This document shows positions 52,801-62,028 of a DNA stretch of 64,000 bases, piece by piece; the first letter of the stretch is position 1; each line of letters opens with the position of its first letter. A program made the position numbers and the translations under genes. Below the pieces are notes generated by a model, which saw only the letters and a program-made list of their open reading frames with translations, was not told where the DNA came from and ran no database searches. Source of the DNA: Bacteroides sp. CAG:545 (GTDB lineage Bacteria; Bacteroidota; Bacteroidia; Bacteroidales; UBA932); contig HF996035.1 in NCBI GenBank assembly GCA_000432515.1, forward strand, positions 54,237-118,236. The letters are read 5' to 3'.

Positions 52801-53958
52801 GCGAAATACACTCCGAAGGGCGGGGACATAAGCGTGAAGGTTTCATCCCAGGCCGACGGAATGGTGATGATTGACGTGGTGAACACGGGGGATATTATGT
52901 CCGAGAAGACCATCAAGGGGCTTTTCAAGAGATTCTACGAAGGTGACTACAGAAAGCACAACACCATAGGAACAGGCATAGGATTGTCTCTGGTCAAGGA
53001 CCTTGTCACTCTTCACAAAGGTGAAATCACTGTGTCAAGCAGTCCGGAACAAGGCAATGTCTTCTCTGTCCGGCTGCCGATCTCGGAGGAGGCCTATGAA
53101 GAGGATGAAATCGGAAAGGACACCTCCCAGGACAGTTGTCCTGTCCTGAATACTGCGACAGTGGTTCTGGAGCGTCCCGAGGGACTGTCGAATGACTACA
53201 CCATTCTTTTTGTGGATGACAATCAGGAACTCTGCTATCTGGTGAAGAGTATGCTTGCGGAGCATTTCAATGTGCTGACGGCAGGGGACGGGAAGGAAGC
53301 TCTTGAAATCCTGGAACATTCGGATGTCTCGCTCGTCGTATCCGACGTGATGATGCCTCAGGTGGACGGACTGGAACTGTGCAGGACAATCAAGTCCAGG
53401 TTTGAATACTGTCACATCCCTGTCATCCTTCTGACCGCAAAAAGTGCCGAGGAAAGCCAGATTGAAGGCTGGCAGGCTGGAACCGACGGGTATGTCTGCA
53501 AGCCGTTCTCGATGAAACTTCTCTATGCCCAGATTGTCGAGTGTCTGAGGAAGATTGAACGGAAGGGGGCTGACTTCCGGAAGCAGATTGTCCTGGATGT
53601 GGACAATATGGAGTACACTTCAATGGATGAGACTTTCCTGAGAAGAGCCATTGACTGCGTAAATGCCCACTACAAGGACTGTGATTTCGACCTTCCGGAG
53701 TTCGTCTCTTCAATGGGAACATCCAAGACTGTCCTGACGGAGAAACTCAAGGCCCTTACAGGGATGTCGCCGGGAGCATTCATCAACAATGTCAGGATGA
53801 CCGTCGCCTACAAGGCATTGACCGAAAACAAGGATGAAGTGAGGATTTCCGACATTGCTTTTTCAGTCGGATTCAACGACCCGAAATATTTCTCCGCCTG
53901 CTTCAAGAAGAAGTATGGGATGACGCCGAAAGCTTATCTGGACAGCATTCGAGGGTAG
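49894..53958 (+). CDS. Hybrid two-component system regulator (HTCS)
   Basis: The 1354 residues from ATG 49894 (MKRISAMNLLRALL, signal peptide) combine sensor and regulator in one inner-membrane protein. A periplasmic double beta-propeller of Reg_prop repeats (SDSEGYVWIPTYSGLVRYDG type) is followed by a Y_Y_Y domain (SYILEGYDRKEV), one membrane helix (~795-815), HisKA (THELMTPLS, His855), HATPase (LLSNAAKYTPKGG, GTGIGLSLVKD), a receiver (Asp1151 in VVSDVMMP) and an AraC helix-turn-helix (~1246-1354). The ATPase G1 box reads NTGDI instead of DxGxG. It should sense a glycan fragment and activate PUL2. ATG 49912 is an alternative start. Confidence 0.93.
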   Translation: MKRISAMNLLRALLTVALTVLPCINAFSSEVLSFRSIPSKLLPTNAVRVLFSDSEGYVWIPTYSGLVRYDGSSTVVFGMNESDGEKFDCHINVVCESEGNKLWIASEKGVYTLDKNNGQISFAGPDQRMGTLNASDIRCSNGRDVWVGGSSGLWHIEASTGEFTPILMDGNPIEGVSSICEDAEGYLWVCCCEHGLYRYDTKTFSFRKYSEDCLYWSNVAYKDLKGRLWVGTWGKGLLRIDAPYGPGNLSCTVYSNTPEAGSLLDDVIYDIGQDSEGRLMVASRSGLSILEDISDPLSFVNYAPGEPGHDLPYNEVSSILRTDDGNIWLSMFCGGVFKVENPDADFRTDALENIRKSLRTNSVRSIFPMPDGRLWLGIIGFGMVLYDPFDGSFLSYEKYPAFRDFPYTSAVDVISRRRSTSEICFGTYSQGLWLLDPSSRSGARRVISEEYPDFSHLGVTAIAEDNASNLWIGTRKGVFVMTPGNKVFSIADYLPDAALDPLSDVIVTDLKSARDGSVWIATNYNGVYRLSPSDGSLVRWSLGESDNVSCLFVDPASNVWAGSSFDGLYLYDRKKGEFSQINNISALYNKGITGMSSDITSRLWVTTSDAAVSFTYSEGDRIGDVDYISLSDHDASMSFNASTLVNLPDGTVAAGSSKGIVYFPLRSQTPSFPVRENLCLTDFRLGETSLRSMSPKQRRKVCEKDINYADLVRIDHTVHSFSISFALLNKGAGKQDIYSYILEGYDRKEVIDAEGRHTASYENVPPGNYVFRLKTLGRDKTHERILRIKVLRHPLLSSWAIMAYLLVFAALAYGIWRYTYDRIKARELVRLSRMEKQKAEELNHLKLQFYTNVTHELMTPLSIINASVESLTGGKWNPDLPKVLSVNTTRLTRLLQQMLEFRKVESGNLKLSVSRGNLTKFISSCVEAFSPLIAGKAQNLSFTSSPDQIEGWYDTDKVDKIVYNLLSNAAKYTPKGGDISVKVSSQADGMVMIDVVNTGDIMSEKTIKGLFKRFYEGDYRKHNTIGTGIGLSLVKDLVTLHKGEITVSSSPEQGNVFSVRLPISEEAYEEDEIGKDTSQDSCPVLNTATVVLERPEGLSNDYTILFVDDNQELCYLVKSMLAEHFNVLTAGDGKEALEILEHSDVSLVVSDVMMPQVDGLELCRTIKSRFEYCHIPVILLTAKSAEESQIEGWQAGTDGYVCKPFSMKLLYAQIVECLRKIERKGADFRKQIVLDVDNMEYTSMDETFLRRAIDCVNAHYKDCDFDLPEFVSSMGTSKTVLTEKLKALTGMSPGAFINNVRMTVAYKALTENKDEVRISDIAFSVGFNDPKYFSACFKKKYGMTPKAYLDSIRG

Positions 53959-54019
53959 GTTCTCTGACAAGTGGAGTTTTTGTGAACAATTATCGACCTT
54001 ACATAGTCTGTTGCTGAGT

Positions 54020-54027
54020 TAAATTTG
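54020..54027 (+). promoter_or_regulatory. Putative -7 element of the PUL2 susC
   Basis: TAAATTTG fits TAnnTTTG, 28 bp before ATG 54055. Overlap with an in-frame TTG at 54025 argues against that earlier start. Confidence 0.45.
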
Positions 54028-54054
54028 CCGAAACCTAAGTTAATAGCAAAGCTA

Positions 54055-57000
54055 ATGTCAAACGGATTTTGCAAAGGCTCACTGCTGATTATTTTATCAG
54101 CACTGGTCATTATCTCTGGCTCTTTCAATGCATCCGCCCAGACCGTGACGGCAACCGGAACGGTCGTGGATTCCTCGACAGGGGAACCTCTCATCGGAGC
54201 GGTCGTGCTCTTGAAAGCCAAGTCTTCAACAGACCACGTCATCACTGATTTAGACGGCCGGTTCAGCCTCAGGGCACCTGCCGGTTCGGTCCTTGAGATT
54301 TCTCTGATGGGATATGTAACTCTTGAAGTCAAGGCTGCCGCATCGATGGGCAAAATTGCTCTCGTGCCGGATGTCCATACTCTTGATGAAGTTCAGGTCA
54401 TCGCCTACGGAAAACAGAGTAAGCTCTCCATCACCGGAGCCATCACTTCAATCGGCACGAGCGAACTTCTGAAATCTCCAGCGGGAAGTGCAGCAAGCGC
54501 TCTTGCCGGAGCCGTCACCGGAATTTCCACCGTCCAGACTTCCGGACAGCCGGGTGCGGATGACCCTCAGATTTTCGTGCGTGGAACCGGTTCGCTGTCC
54601 AACACGGCTTCCAGCCCTCTCATTCTGGTGGACGGAGTCGAGAGGTCGTTTTTCCAGATGGACCCGAATGAAATCGAGAGTATCACAGTTCTGAAAGATG
54701 CCTCTTCGACGGCAGTGTTCGGAGTTCGTGGCGCCAATGGAGTCATCCTCGTGACCACAAGGCGAGGCACCGAAGAAAAGATGAGCATTTCGGTCTCAAG
54801 TCAGTTTGGCCTGACCCAGGCGTTGCGCAAGCTTACCTGTGTGGACAGCTACAACTACGCGACCCTCTTCACCGAAGCCCAGAAATCTGATGGTGTCTCC
54901 GACAAGAACCTCATCTTCTCCGACTATGTGACCGAGAGATTCCGCCAGGGCGACGAGCCGATAATGTTCCCGAATGTCAACTGGCAGAAGGAAATCTTCA
55001 AGGATTTCTCCTGGCAGACACAGCACAATGTCACCATGTCCGGTGGCGGGAAAAGATTCCGCTACTTTGTTTCATTGGGCTATCTGCACCAGGACGGTGT
55101 CCTGAAGCAGAATTATGAGACCTTCAATTCGAACTTCCGCTACGACAGGTTCAACTACAGGACCAATGTGGATGTGAACCTCACGAACACGACCTTGCTC
55201 AAACTCAACATCGGAGGCCGTCTGGGCAGCCGCAAGGAACCTCAGAACGAGGACCTCTGGAGGACCGTGATGTGGTGCGTGCCATTCTCGAGTCCGGGTT
55301 TCGTGGACGGGAAACTCATCCAGAACGGCTTCAATCCCTACATCCCGATCGGAGAGACCAAGTCTCCTTACGACTATTACTACAACTGGGGTCTTTACAC
55401 CACTAACCAGAATGTCCTGAATCTCGATCTGGCTATCGAGCAGAATCTCGATTTTGTCACAAAGGGCTTGAGCGCACAGGTCAAGGGAGCCTACAACACT
55501 ACCCACAGCGTGACAGTCCTCCGTTCTCCGACGGGTACCGACAGTACTTGGATTCCGATTTACAAGGGCTCAGTCACACAGCCCGGAATGGATATTTCCG
55601 ACCCTCGTTTTGACAACACTATCGTTTACCGGACCGAGGGCATCAGCAACCTCAAAGAGCCTCTTTCCTATTCCGAGACTTCTTCCGGCCGTGCCAGGGA
55701 CTGGTATCTCGAGGGATCAATCAATTACAACCGCACTTTCGGAGACCACGCTGTCTCGGGTCTCTTCCTCTACAACCAGAGCAAGAAATATTATCCTTCC
55801 TCATATTCCGACATACCAACGGGATATGTGGGATATGTCTGGAGGGCCACATATTCCTACAAACAGAAATATATGCTTGACCTCAATGCCGGCTACAACG
55901 GTTCCGAGAACTTCCTTCCCGGCAAGCGTTACGGTTTCTTCCCTTCCGTTTCGGCCGGATGGGTGGTTTCGTCCGAGAAGTGGATGAGCAAGGCCGAGGT
56001 GATTGATTTCCTGAAAATCAGGGCTTCGTACGGAATTGTCGGCAATGACAAATATTCCGGAGAGCGTTTCCTCTACCTTGGAGGCTGGAACGGCAACCAC
56101 AGTGCTGTTGGTGATGGAGCCTATGGCAGTTGGCAGTTCGGCATCAATCCGACCATCGGGATGCTGCAGGATGCGGTCGAGAGCCGCCAGGGCAATGAGA
56201 ACGTGACCTGGGAGAAGGCCTACAAGCAGAATTACGGAATCGATTTGAAAATGTTTGACAACCGCCTGTCTTTCAACGGTGATCTCTTCTTTGAACACCG
56301 TAAGGACATTCTCTCCAAAAGGAAGACATCCCCGTCGGTGACAGACTACAAGCTCCCTCTTATGAACCTGGGAATCGTGGACAACTGGGGATATGAACTC
56401 TCTCTGGGATGGAAGGACACGCGCCCGAGTCGCAAGGTAGGCTACTGGATAACTGCGAATATGTCATATTCCAAAAACAAGATCATCTTTATGGATGAGG
56501 TGACTCCGAACGAGTGGTATATGGCCCAGACGGGACGCCCTACCGGACAGAGCTACGGTCTTGTGTTCGACAGGTTCTACCGTCCGTCCGATTTCGACTC
56601 CGACGGAATTCTGCTTAAAAACGACGAAGGCAGGTACTTTCTTCCGGAGCAGCCCGGAACAAACAAACCGGGTGACCCTCTGTTCAAGGATTTGAACAAT
56701 GACGGGAAGATTGACGGGAACGACTGTACCTTTTACGGTTACTCCGCCCGTCCTGACTATGTCTTCGGTCTTGTGGCGGGACTCAGCTGGAAGGGATTGT
56801 CGGTTTCTATGCAGTGGACCGGGGCCCTGCACGCATCGAGGGTGCTTTCGGGCGAGTACCGCACTCCTTTCGGAACCCAGAACTCCCGAAGCCTTCTGAC
56901 CTATCTGGCAGACGGCAGGTGGACCGAGGAGAATATGGACAAAGCCCGTTTCCCGAGACTTACATTCGTGAACAAGACCCAGTACACCAGAGATTCCGAC

Positions 57001-57246
57001 CTCTGGCTGATGGACGGTTCCTATCTGAGGCTCAAGACGGCCGAGGTCGCCTACACATTCAAGGACAAGGCCCTCGGGAAAGCCGGAATCTCATCTTTCA
57101 AAGTCTTCCTGAGCGGTTACAACCTTCTGACCCTGTTCTCTGAACTCGAGCAGTATGACATTGACCCCGAAGGCAGCACCGGAGACGGGACCTACACCTA
57201 TCCAAACAACAGGATTTTCAACTTCGGCATTAATATAACGTTCTGA
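54055..57246 (+). CDS. SusC-like TonB-dependent transporter 1 (PUL2)
   Basis: The 1063 residues from ATG 54055 have a signal peptide (SFNASAQ), carboxypeptidase-like domain (GTVVDSSTGEPLIGAVVLLK), TonB-box region (DEVQVIAYGKQSK), plug (LAGAVTGISTVQTSGQPGAD, FVRGTGSLSNTASSPLILVD, FGVRGANGVILVTTRRGT) and a barrel ending FNFGINITF. It imports oligosaccharides released at the surface. The next gene, a SusD, overlaps its stop (ATGA at 57244-57248 region). It directly follows the HTCS, the usual arrangement. Confidence 0.95.
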   Translation: MSNGFCKGSLLIILSALVIISGSFNASAQTVTATGTVVDSSTGEPLIGAVVLLKAKSSTDHVITDLDGRFSLRAPAGSVLEISLMGYVTLEVKAAASMGKIALVPDVHTLDEVQVIAYGKQSKLSITGAITSIGTSELLKSPAGSAASALAGAVTGISTVQTSGQPGADDPQIFVRGTGSLSNTASSPLILVDGVERSFFQMDPNEIESITVLKDASSTAVFGVRGANGVILVTTRRGTEEKMSISVSSQFGLTQALRKLTCVDSYNYATLFTEAQKSDGVSDKNLIFSDYVTERFRQGDEPIMFPNVNWQKEIFKDFSWQTQHNVTMSGGGKRFRYFVSLGYLHQDGVLKQNYETFNSNFRYDRFNYRTNVDVNLTNTTLLKLNIGGRLGSRKEPQNEDLWRTVMWCVPFSSPGFVDGKLIQNGFNPYIPIGETKSPYDYYYNWGLYTTNQNVLNLDLAIEQNLDFVTKGLSAQVKGAYNTTHSVTVLRSPTGTDSTWIPIYKGSVTQPGMDISDPRFDNTIVYRTEGISNLKEPLSYSETSSGRARDWYLEGSINYNRTFGDHAVSGLFLYNQSKKYYPSSYSDIPTGYVGYVWRATYSYKQKYMLDLNAGYNGSENFLPGKRYGFFPSVSAGWVVSSEKWMSKAEVIDFLKIRASYGIVGNDKYSGERFLYLGGWNGNHSAVGDGAYGSWQFGINPTIGMLQDAVESRQGNENVTWEKAYKQNYGIDLKMFDNRLSFNGDLFFEHRKDILSKRKTSPSVTDYKLPLMNLGIVDNWGYELSLGWKDTRPSRKVGYWITANMSYSKNKIIFMDEVTPNEWYMAQTGRPTGQSYGLVFDRFYRPSDFDSDGILLKNDEGRYFLPEQPGTNKPGDPLFKDLNNDGKIDGNDCTFYGYSARPDYVFGLVAGLSWKGLSVSMQWTGALHASRVLSGEYRTPFGTQNSRSLLTYLADGRWTEENMDKARFPRLTFVNKTQYTRDSDLWLMDGSYLRLKTAEVAYTFKDKALGKAGISSFKVFLSGYNLLTLFSELEQYDIDPEGSTGDGTYTYPNNRIFNFGINITF

Positions 57247-59198
57247 TGATGAAAAAGATATTTACAAATATAATGGCTGCTGCCGCGCTCTTTGCCGCTT
57301 CTTCCTGCAGCGACCTCAAATTCGGCAACGCCTTTCTCGAGAAGGCGCCTGGAGCGGATATGACCCTTGAGCAGATCTTTTCGTCGAAGTTGTATGCCGA
57401 GAGAGAACTCATCGGTGCATACGCCTCGCTCCGTACCTGTCTGACAGTCCATTCCAACAACGGAAATTACGAGTTTCAGAACGGAGGGAACAAGATTGGC
57501 TGGGACAATCTTGACACAATGACCGACCTGATGCAGAGCCACTGTACCTGGGGAGGTGTTATCAAGACCTACTATGCAGGCACCTACAATGCCGAGGCGG
57601 AGAATGAGGGGTACGGAAAATTCGGATTCCATCCGGATCAGGAAGGCGCCTGGACAGGAATCAGGCGCGCGTGGATTTTCATCAACAATGTGGACAGGGT
57701 CCCCGATATGACTGATGAGGAGAAAAAAGTTCGCAAAGGTGAGGCAAGGATGATCATAGCCCTTCAGATGCACGAGATGCTCCGTCATTTCGGAGGAGTG
57801 CCGATTCTGGATGACTATGCCACCCCGGAAAATGAAATGACTGCGGACTATTCCCGCAGAACGGTAAGACAGTGTGTGGATTTTATTGTGAATTTGTGCG
57901 ATCAGGCAGCGAAAGAGCTTCCGTGGACTGTCGCAGATGCGGACAACGGAAGAATGACCGCTGCCGGAGCACTCGCACTGAAGGCAAGGGTGCTTCAACT
58001 TGCGGCCCGTCCGCTGTTCAATGCATCGACTCCTTACCTTCAGGCACAGGAACCGACGGCAGCCAACAAAGCTTCCGTAAAGGAGGATCCCGGACTGATG
58101 ACCTGGCTCGGATCCTACACGCAGGAGAACTGGCAGGCCGTGGCTGATGCCTGTGAGGATTTCTTCAAGAAGAACACGGAAAACGGTGATGCCTACAGGA
58201 TGGTGATGCCTCAGACAAATGACGCCGAGGGCTACCGTCAGGCTTTCAGCACCTGCTACGCTGATAGGGAATCCCCGGAAATCATCATCCACACCGGTAG
58301 GGCCATACCGACCTACTCCAACACCTATCACAGGTTTTATTTCGGTCTGACCGACCAGGGACAGGCAGGAAGGGGATATGGCGGAGGCTGCGTGACCCTG
58401 AATTTCGTGGATATGTTTACCGCTGCCGACGGCACACCTTCCGATTACAGAAAATGGCTTTCCGACCATGGTCACGACGGAACGGTTTACAACAATCCTT
58501 TCACGGGGAAGGACCCTCGTCTTTACGAGACGGTGCTGATAGCCGGTGACCGTTACAGGACACGTTGTGCCGAGACCTGGATTGACGGTCTGGAACACGG
58601 AAGTTCAGCCAATCCGAAATGTGCCACGGGCTTTATTATCAGGAAGTTCCTTTGGGATTACAATGACGAGTTCCTCAACAAGGCCACCAATTCGGCCTAT
58701 ATCCGTCTTCCTGAACTCTATCTGATGTACGCTGAGGCTCTGAACGAGCTTGGCCGTTCCGAGGAAGCCCTTTCCTGGCTCAACAAGACCCGCACAAGGG
58801 TGGGCCTTCCGGAAATGACCCTTCCGAATGCCGCCAAGCTTCATTCGGGGCAAGCCCTTCCGGACTATCCTGAATGCAGCCTCCAAGGTGACAAATACCT
58901 TCGCGAGGAGATTTTAGATGAAAGGGCGAGGGAGTTCTGTTTCGAAGAAGTCCGCTGGTTCGACATCGCTTTTTGGAAGAGGGAGGACCTGATGCGCAAG
59001 CTTCTCTACGGAATCCAGATAACCCGCAAGAGTGGTTCTTTCGAGGAGGGCAACCTTGTTCTCACCTATTCAGACCCGTCAAAGATGGACCAGGGCAGAA
59101 TCTGGCAGGATAAATTCAGCCCGAAATGGTTCCTGAGCGCGTTCCCGTCCGATGAGATCAACAAGGGATATGGACTGGTCCAGAACCCTGGATGGTAG
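57246..59198 (+). CDS. SusD-like glycan-binding lipoprotein 1 (PUL2), large form
   Basis: The 650 residues have a lipobox (AASSC, then SDLKFG). SusD features include EARMIIALQMHEMLRHFGGV, ALKARVLQLAARPLFN, LPELYLMYAEALNELGRSEE, ARVGL-type SALWLNKTRTRVGLP and EILDERAREFCFEEVRWFDI. It is longer than a usual SusD (~500-570), with extra sequence in the middle. It pairs with the overlapping SusC. Confidence 0.93.
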   Translation: MMKKIFTNIMAAAALFAASSCSDLKFGNAFLEKAPGADMTLEQIFSSKLYAERELIGAYASLRTCLTVHSNNGNYEFQNGGNKIGWDNLDTMTDLMQSHCTWGGVIKTYYAGTYNAEAENEGYGKFGFHPDQEGAWTGIRRAWIFINNVDRVPDMTDEEKKVRKGEARMIIALQMHEMLRHFGGVPILDDYATPENEMTADYSRRTVRQCVDFIVNLCDQAAKELPWTVADADNGRMTAAGALALKARVLQLAARPLFNASTPYLQAQEPTAANKASVKEDPGLMTWLGSYTQENWQAVADACEDFFKKNTENGDAYRMVMPQTNDAEGYRQAFSTCYADRESPEIIIHTGRAIPTYSNTYHRFYFGLTDQGQAGRGYGGGCVTLNFVDMFTAADGTPSDYRKWLSDHGHDGTVYNNPFTGKDPRLYETVLIAGDRYRTRCAETWIDGLEHGSSANPKCATGFIIRKFLWDYNDEFLNKATNSAYIRLPELYLMYAEALNELGRSEEALSWLNKTRTRVGLPEMTLPNAAKLHSGQALPDYPECSLQGDKYLREEILDERAREFCFEEVRWFDIAFWKREDLMRKLLYGIQITRKSGSFEEGNLVLTYSDPSKMDQGRIWQDKFSPKWFLSAFPSDEINKGYGLVQNPGW

Positions 59199-59216
59199 TA
59201 ATTTGAAAATATTGAA

Positions 59217-62018
59217 ATGATGAAAAAACAGATATTCATTACCCTGGCTCTCCTGTTGCTGTCAGCCTCACTCTCCTTTGCACGAGAAATAAACCCGATC
59301 AGGGATACCGTCCTTTTCCTGGGTTACGACAAGTCTGTCAGCACGGACCTATCAACAGTCAGCGCTTCCAGCATAGGGGTACAGGCCCTTCAGATTGTCC
59401 GTGGAAGACAGGCACTTGCAAGCATAGCCGGAATGCTTCCCGGAGTGAATGTGACAAGCGGAGGAAATCTTCCGGACAACGGACAGGCAATGTTTGTCAG
59501 GGGAAGGGGCTCCTTCTCGGGCAACAATGTGATGTACATAGTTGACGGTGTCGAGAGATCTCCGGCGTTCATCGGAGCAGAAGAGGTAGAGAACATCACG
59601 GTTCTCAAGGATGCCGCCGCAATCGCAATCTACGGAAACAGGGGAGCGGACGGAGTGATTGTCATCACGACCAAGAGGGGACATACTCCGGGAATGAGAA
59701 TCAATGCCGAATACAGTTTCGGCGTCCAGACCCCGTTTGCAATGCCTCAGATGGCGGACGGCCTTACCTATGCCAATGCAGTTAATGAGGCACTTGCCAA
59801 TGACGGCCTTCAGCCGAGATACACGGCTGCCGACCTTAAGGGAATCGCACAGGGCAGTTCTCTCTTTCCTTCGGTGGACTGGCAGAAGGAAGTTCTCAGG
59901 AAGACGGCATTCGTCCACGACCTGAACGTTTCCATGGAGGGAAAGGAGAAACGCTTCCGCTATTATGTGCTCGCCAACTACAACGGCTACGATGGCCTGT
60001 TCAACAACACAAGGATGAATGACGGCTACAGCACCCAGTTCCAGAATTCCTGTCTCAAACTCAGGACCAACCTTGAATCGGAAATGACAAGGACCACCCG
60101 AATCAGGATCAATATGATGGGTCGTCTCTCTCAGACACAGCAGCCTTACGCGGGAACCTATGTCTCGGGAATCTACACCACTCCGGCAATCGCTTTCCCT
60201 CTCAAGTCCGAGGACGGTCTCTGGGCACGGTCGGAACTCTTTGCGAATCCTCTTTCGACCTACACCCAGAGTGGATATTCGGTTTCTCTCCAGAGAACCC
60301 TTCTTGCTGATATCTCGATCATCCAGGACCTGTCGATGCTGACACCGGGACTCTCCCTGACACTCAAGGGCGCATTCGACAACAGTGCGATGATCAATGA
60401 CAACAGGTCAAAGACCTACAAGTATGCAAAGATGACCTACGGCCGGGACGATAATGGAGACGTTCAGAAACTCAACTGGTCCGAATACGGCAATGACACC
60501 GACCTGTCCTTCTCATCTGCTCTTGCAGGCGGAAGCAATGTCAACAATAATTTCTCCGTAACGGCAATGGCTGACTACGACAGGACCTTCGGCAAGAATG
60601 GCGTGAAGGCTTCCTTCATCTGGTCGATGGACAGATGGAAGAACAGGGGAAAGTGCAATGTGTATTCCTACAATGATTTCATCCTCAGGGCAGGATATGA
60701 CTACGACCACAGATATCTCGTGGATGTAGTGGCGACCTGCTCAGGCAGTGCTTTCCTCGAGAAAGGAAAGAAATATCGTTTCTATCCTGCCGTTTCCGCA
60801 GCCTGGATCATCTCGAACGAGTCTTTCCTCAAGGATGCTTCCGGACTCGACCTTCTGAAGCTTCGCGCAAGCTATGGAATCACCGGTTACGATGCAAGGC
60901 TGGGTTACGGTCTGGACACTCCGAACAACGGCGGTGGCAGTGGATTTGTTGCAATGGTCGGCTCGTCCGAATCCGGAATGATGCAGGGCTCCTACCCTTC
61001 TTACGGGGCTCTCCCGGAAACGGACTTCAAGGCCAATGTAGGAATCGATCTTCGGGCCTTCGGAGGTCTTGAGGTAAGCATTGATGCCTTCCGCAACCAC
61101 AGGAAACATCTGAAGGTGTCATCCTCCGGAGTATATTCCTCATTGCTCGGCCTCGGCTCGCCGTACATTTTCAACGGAGAGACCCTGAACTGGGGAGGCG
61201 AACTTTCCGCAAGCTGGAGCCAGACGGTCGGAGATTTCTCCTGGCACATAGGAGGCTGCATTTCCTACACTAAGGACAAGATTCTTGAAATGGGTGAGGA
61301 ATACCATCCTTACTCCTATATGTACCGGACCGGTCACTCCATCACGGCTCTGACCCTCTATACCAGCGACGGCCTCTACAGCACTTCCGATTTCGATTCC
61401 AAGGGCAATCTGCTTCCGAAATACCCTCACAGCACCCTCGACGGAAAAGGAGTGCAACCGGGAGACATCCGCTACAAGGACATCAGCGGGGATGGCGTGA
61501 TTGACGTGAATGACAAGCAGTATATGGATCAATACCACACCCTTCCTTCAGCCGTTTACGGTATCCAGTTGGGATTCAAATGGAAGGGTCTGGGTTTCGA
61601 GGCCACTTTCGACGGACGCATCAACCAGTATGCCATGCTCACAACCGGGTCAATTTACTGGCCGCTCTACAATGATGACAAGAACATCTCGATGCACTAT
61701 TACAACAACCGCTGGACACCGGAAAACCAGAATGCCCGCTATCCGCGTCTGACCACCCTGAGCAACGGGAACAACTTCCAGGGAGGAAGTGATTTCTGGG
61801 TTGAAAAGTCCGACTGGTTCAAGCTCCGCTCGGTCTATGTTTACTACGGATTCCAGTCAGAGGCATTGATGAGGGCGAAATTCCGTGAGATTTCCATTTT
61901 CTTCCGGGGACTGAATCTCTTCTCTGCTGACAGAATCAAGATTTTCGACCCTGAGTCCATATCCCTTGGTTATCCTTCCGTGAGGTCATTCTCTTTCGGA
62001 CTTAAATTCACATTCTAA
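59217..62018 (+). CDS. SusC-like TonB-dependent transporter 2 (PUL2), without the N-terminal domain
   Basis: The 933 residues start with a signal peptide (SLSFARE) and go almost directly into the plug (RGRQALASIAGMLPGVNVTS, FVRGRGSFSGNNVMYIVDGV, YGNRGADGVIVITTKRGH). The ~80-residue carboxypeptidase-like domain found in the other two SusC proteins here is missing, which explains the shorter length. The barrel ends SFSFGLKFTF. A SusD gene follows 10 bp later. It is probably a functional second import port, since the plug and barrel are complete. Confidence 0.92.
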   Translation: MMKKQIFITLALLLLSASLSFAREINPIRDTVLFLGYDKSVSTDLSTVSASSIGVQALQIVRGRQALASIAGMLPGVNVTSGGNLPDNGQAMFVRGRGSFSGNNVMYIVDGVERSPAFIGAEEVENITVLKDAAAIAIYGNRGADGVIVITTKRGHTPGMRINAEYSFGVQTPFAMPQMADGLTYANAVNEALANDGLQPRYTAADLKGIAQGSSLFPSVDWQKEVLRKTAFVHDLNVSMEGKEKRFRYYVLANYNGYDGLFNNTRMNDGYSTQFQNSCLKLRTNLESEMTRTTRIRINMMGRLSQTQQPYAGTYVSGIYTTPAIAFPLKSEDGLWARSELFANPLSTYTQSGYSVSLQRTLLADISIIQDLSMLTPGLSLTLKGAFDNSAMINDNRSKTYKYAKMTYGRDDNGDVQKLNWSEYGNDTDLSFSSALAGGSNVNNNFSVTAMADYDRTFGKNGVKASFIWSMDRWKNRGKCNVYSYNDFILRAGYDYDHRYLVDVVATCSGSAFLEKGKKYRFYPAVSAAWIISNESFLKDASGLDLLKLRASYGITGYDARLGYGLDTPNNGGGSGFVAMVGSSESGMMQGSYPSYGALPETDFKANVGIDLRAFGGLEVSIDAFRNHRKHLKVSSSGVYSSLLGLGSPYIFNGETLNWGGELSASWSQTVGDFSWHIGGCISYTKDKILEMGEEYHPYSYMYRTGHSITALTLYTSDGLYSTSDFDSKGNLLPKYPHSTLDGKGVQPGDIRYKDISGDGVIDVNDKQYMDQYHTLPSAVYGIQLGFKWKGLGFEATFDGRINQYAMLTTGSIYWPLYNDDKNISMHYYNNRWTPENQNARYPRLTTLSNGNNFQGGSDFWVEKSDWFKLRSVYVYYGFQSEALMRAKFREISIFFRGLNLFSADRIKIFDPESISLGYPSVRSFSFGLKFTF

Positions 62019-62028
62019 TTCTCGTCAT

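Noticed and set aside
57198..58598. A 466-codon open frame on the minus strand inside the PUL2 susD
   Set aside because: Antisense to a clear SusD gene, His/Val/Arg-rich shadow composition and no family signal.
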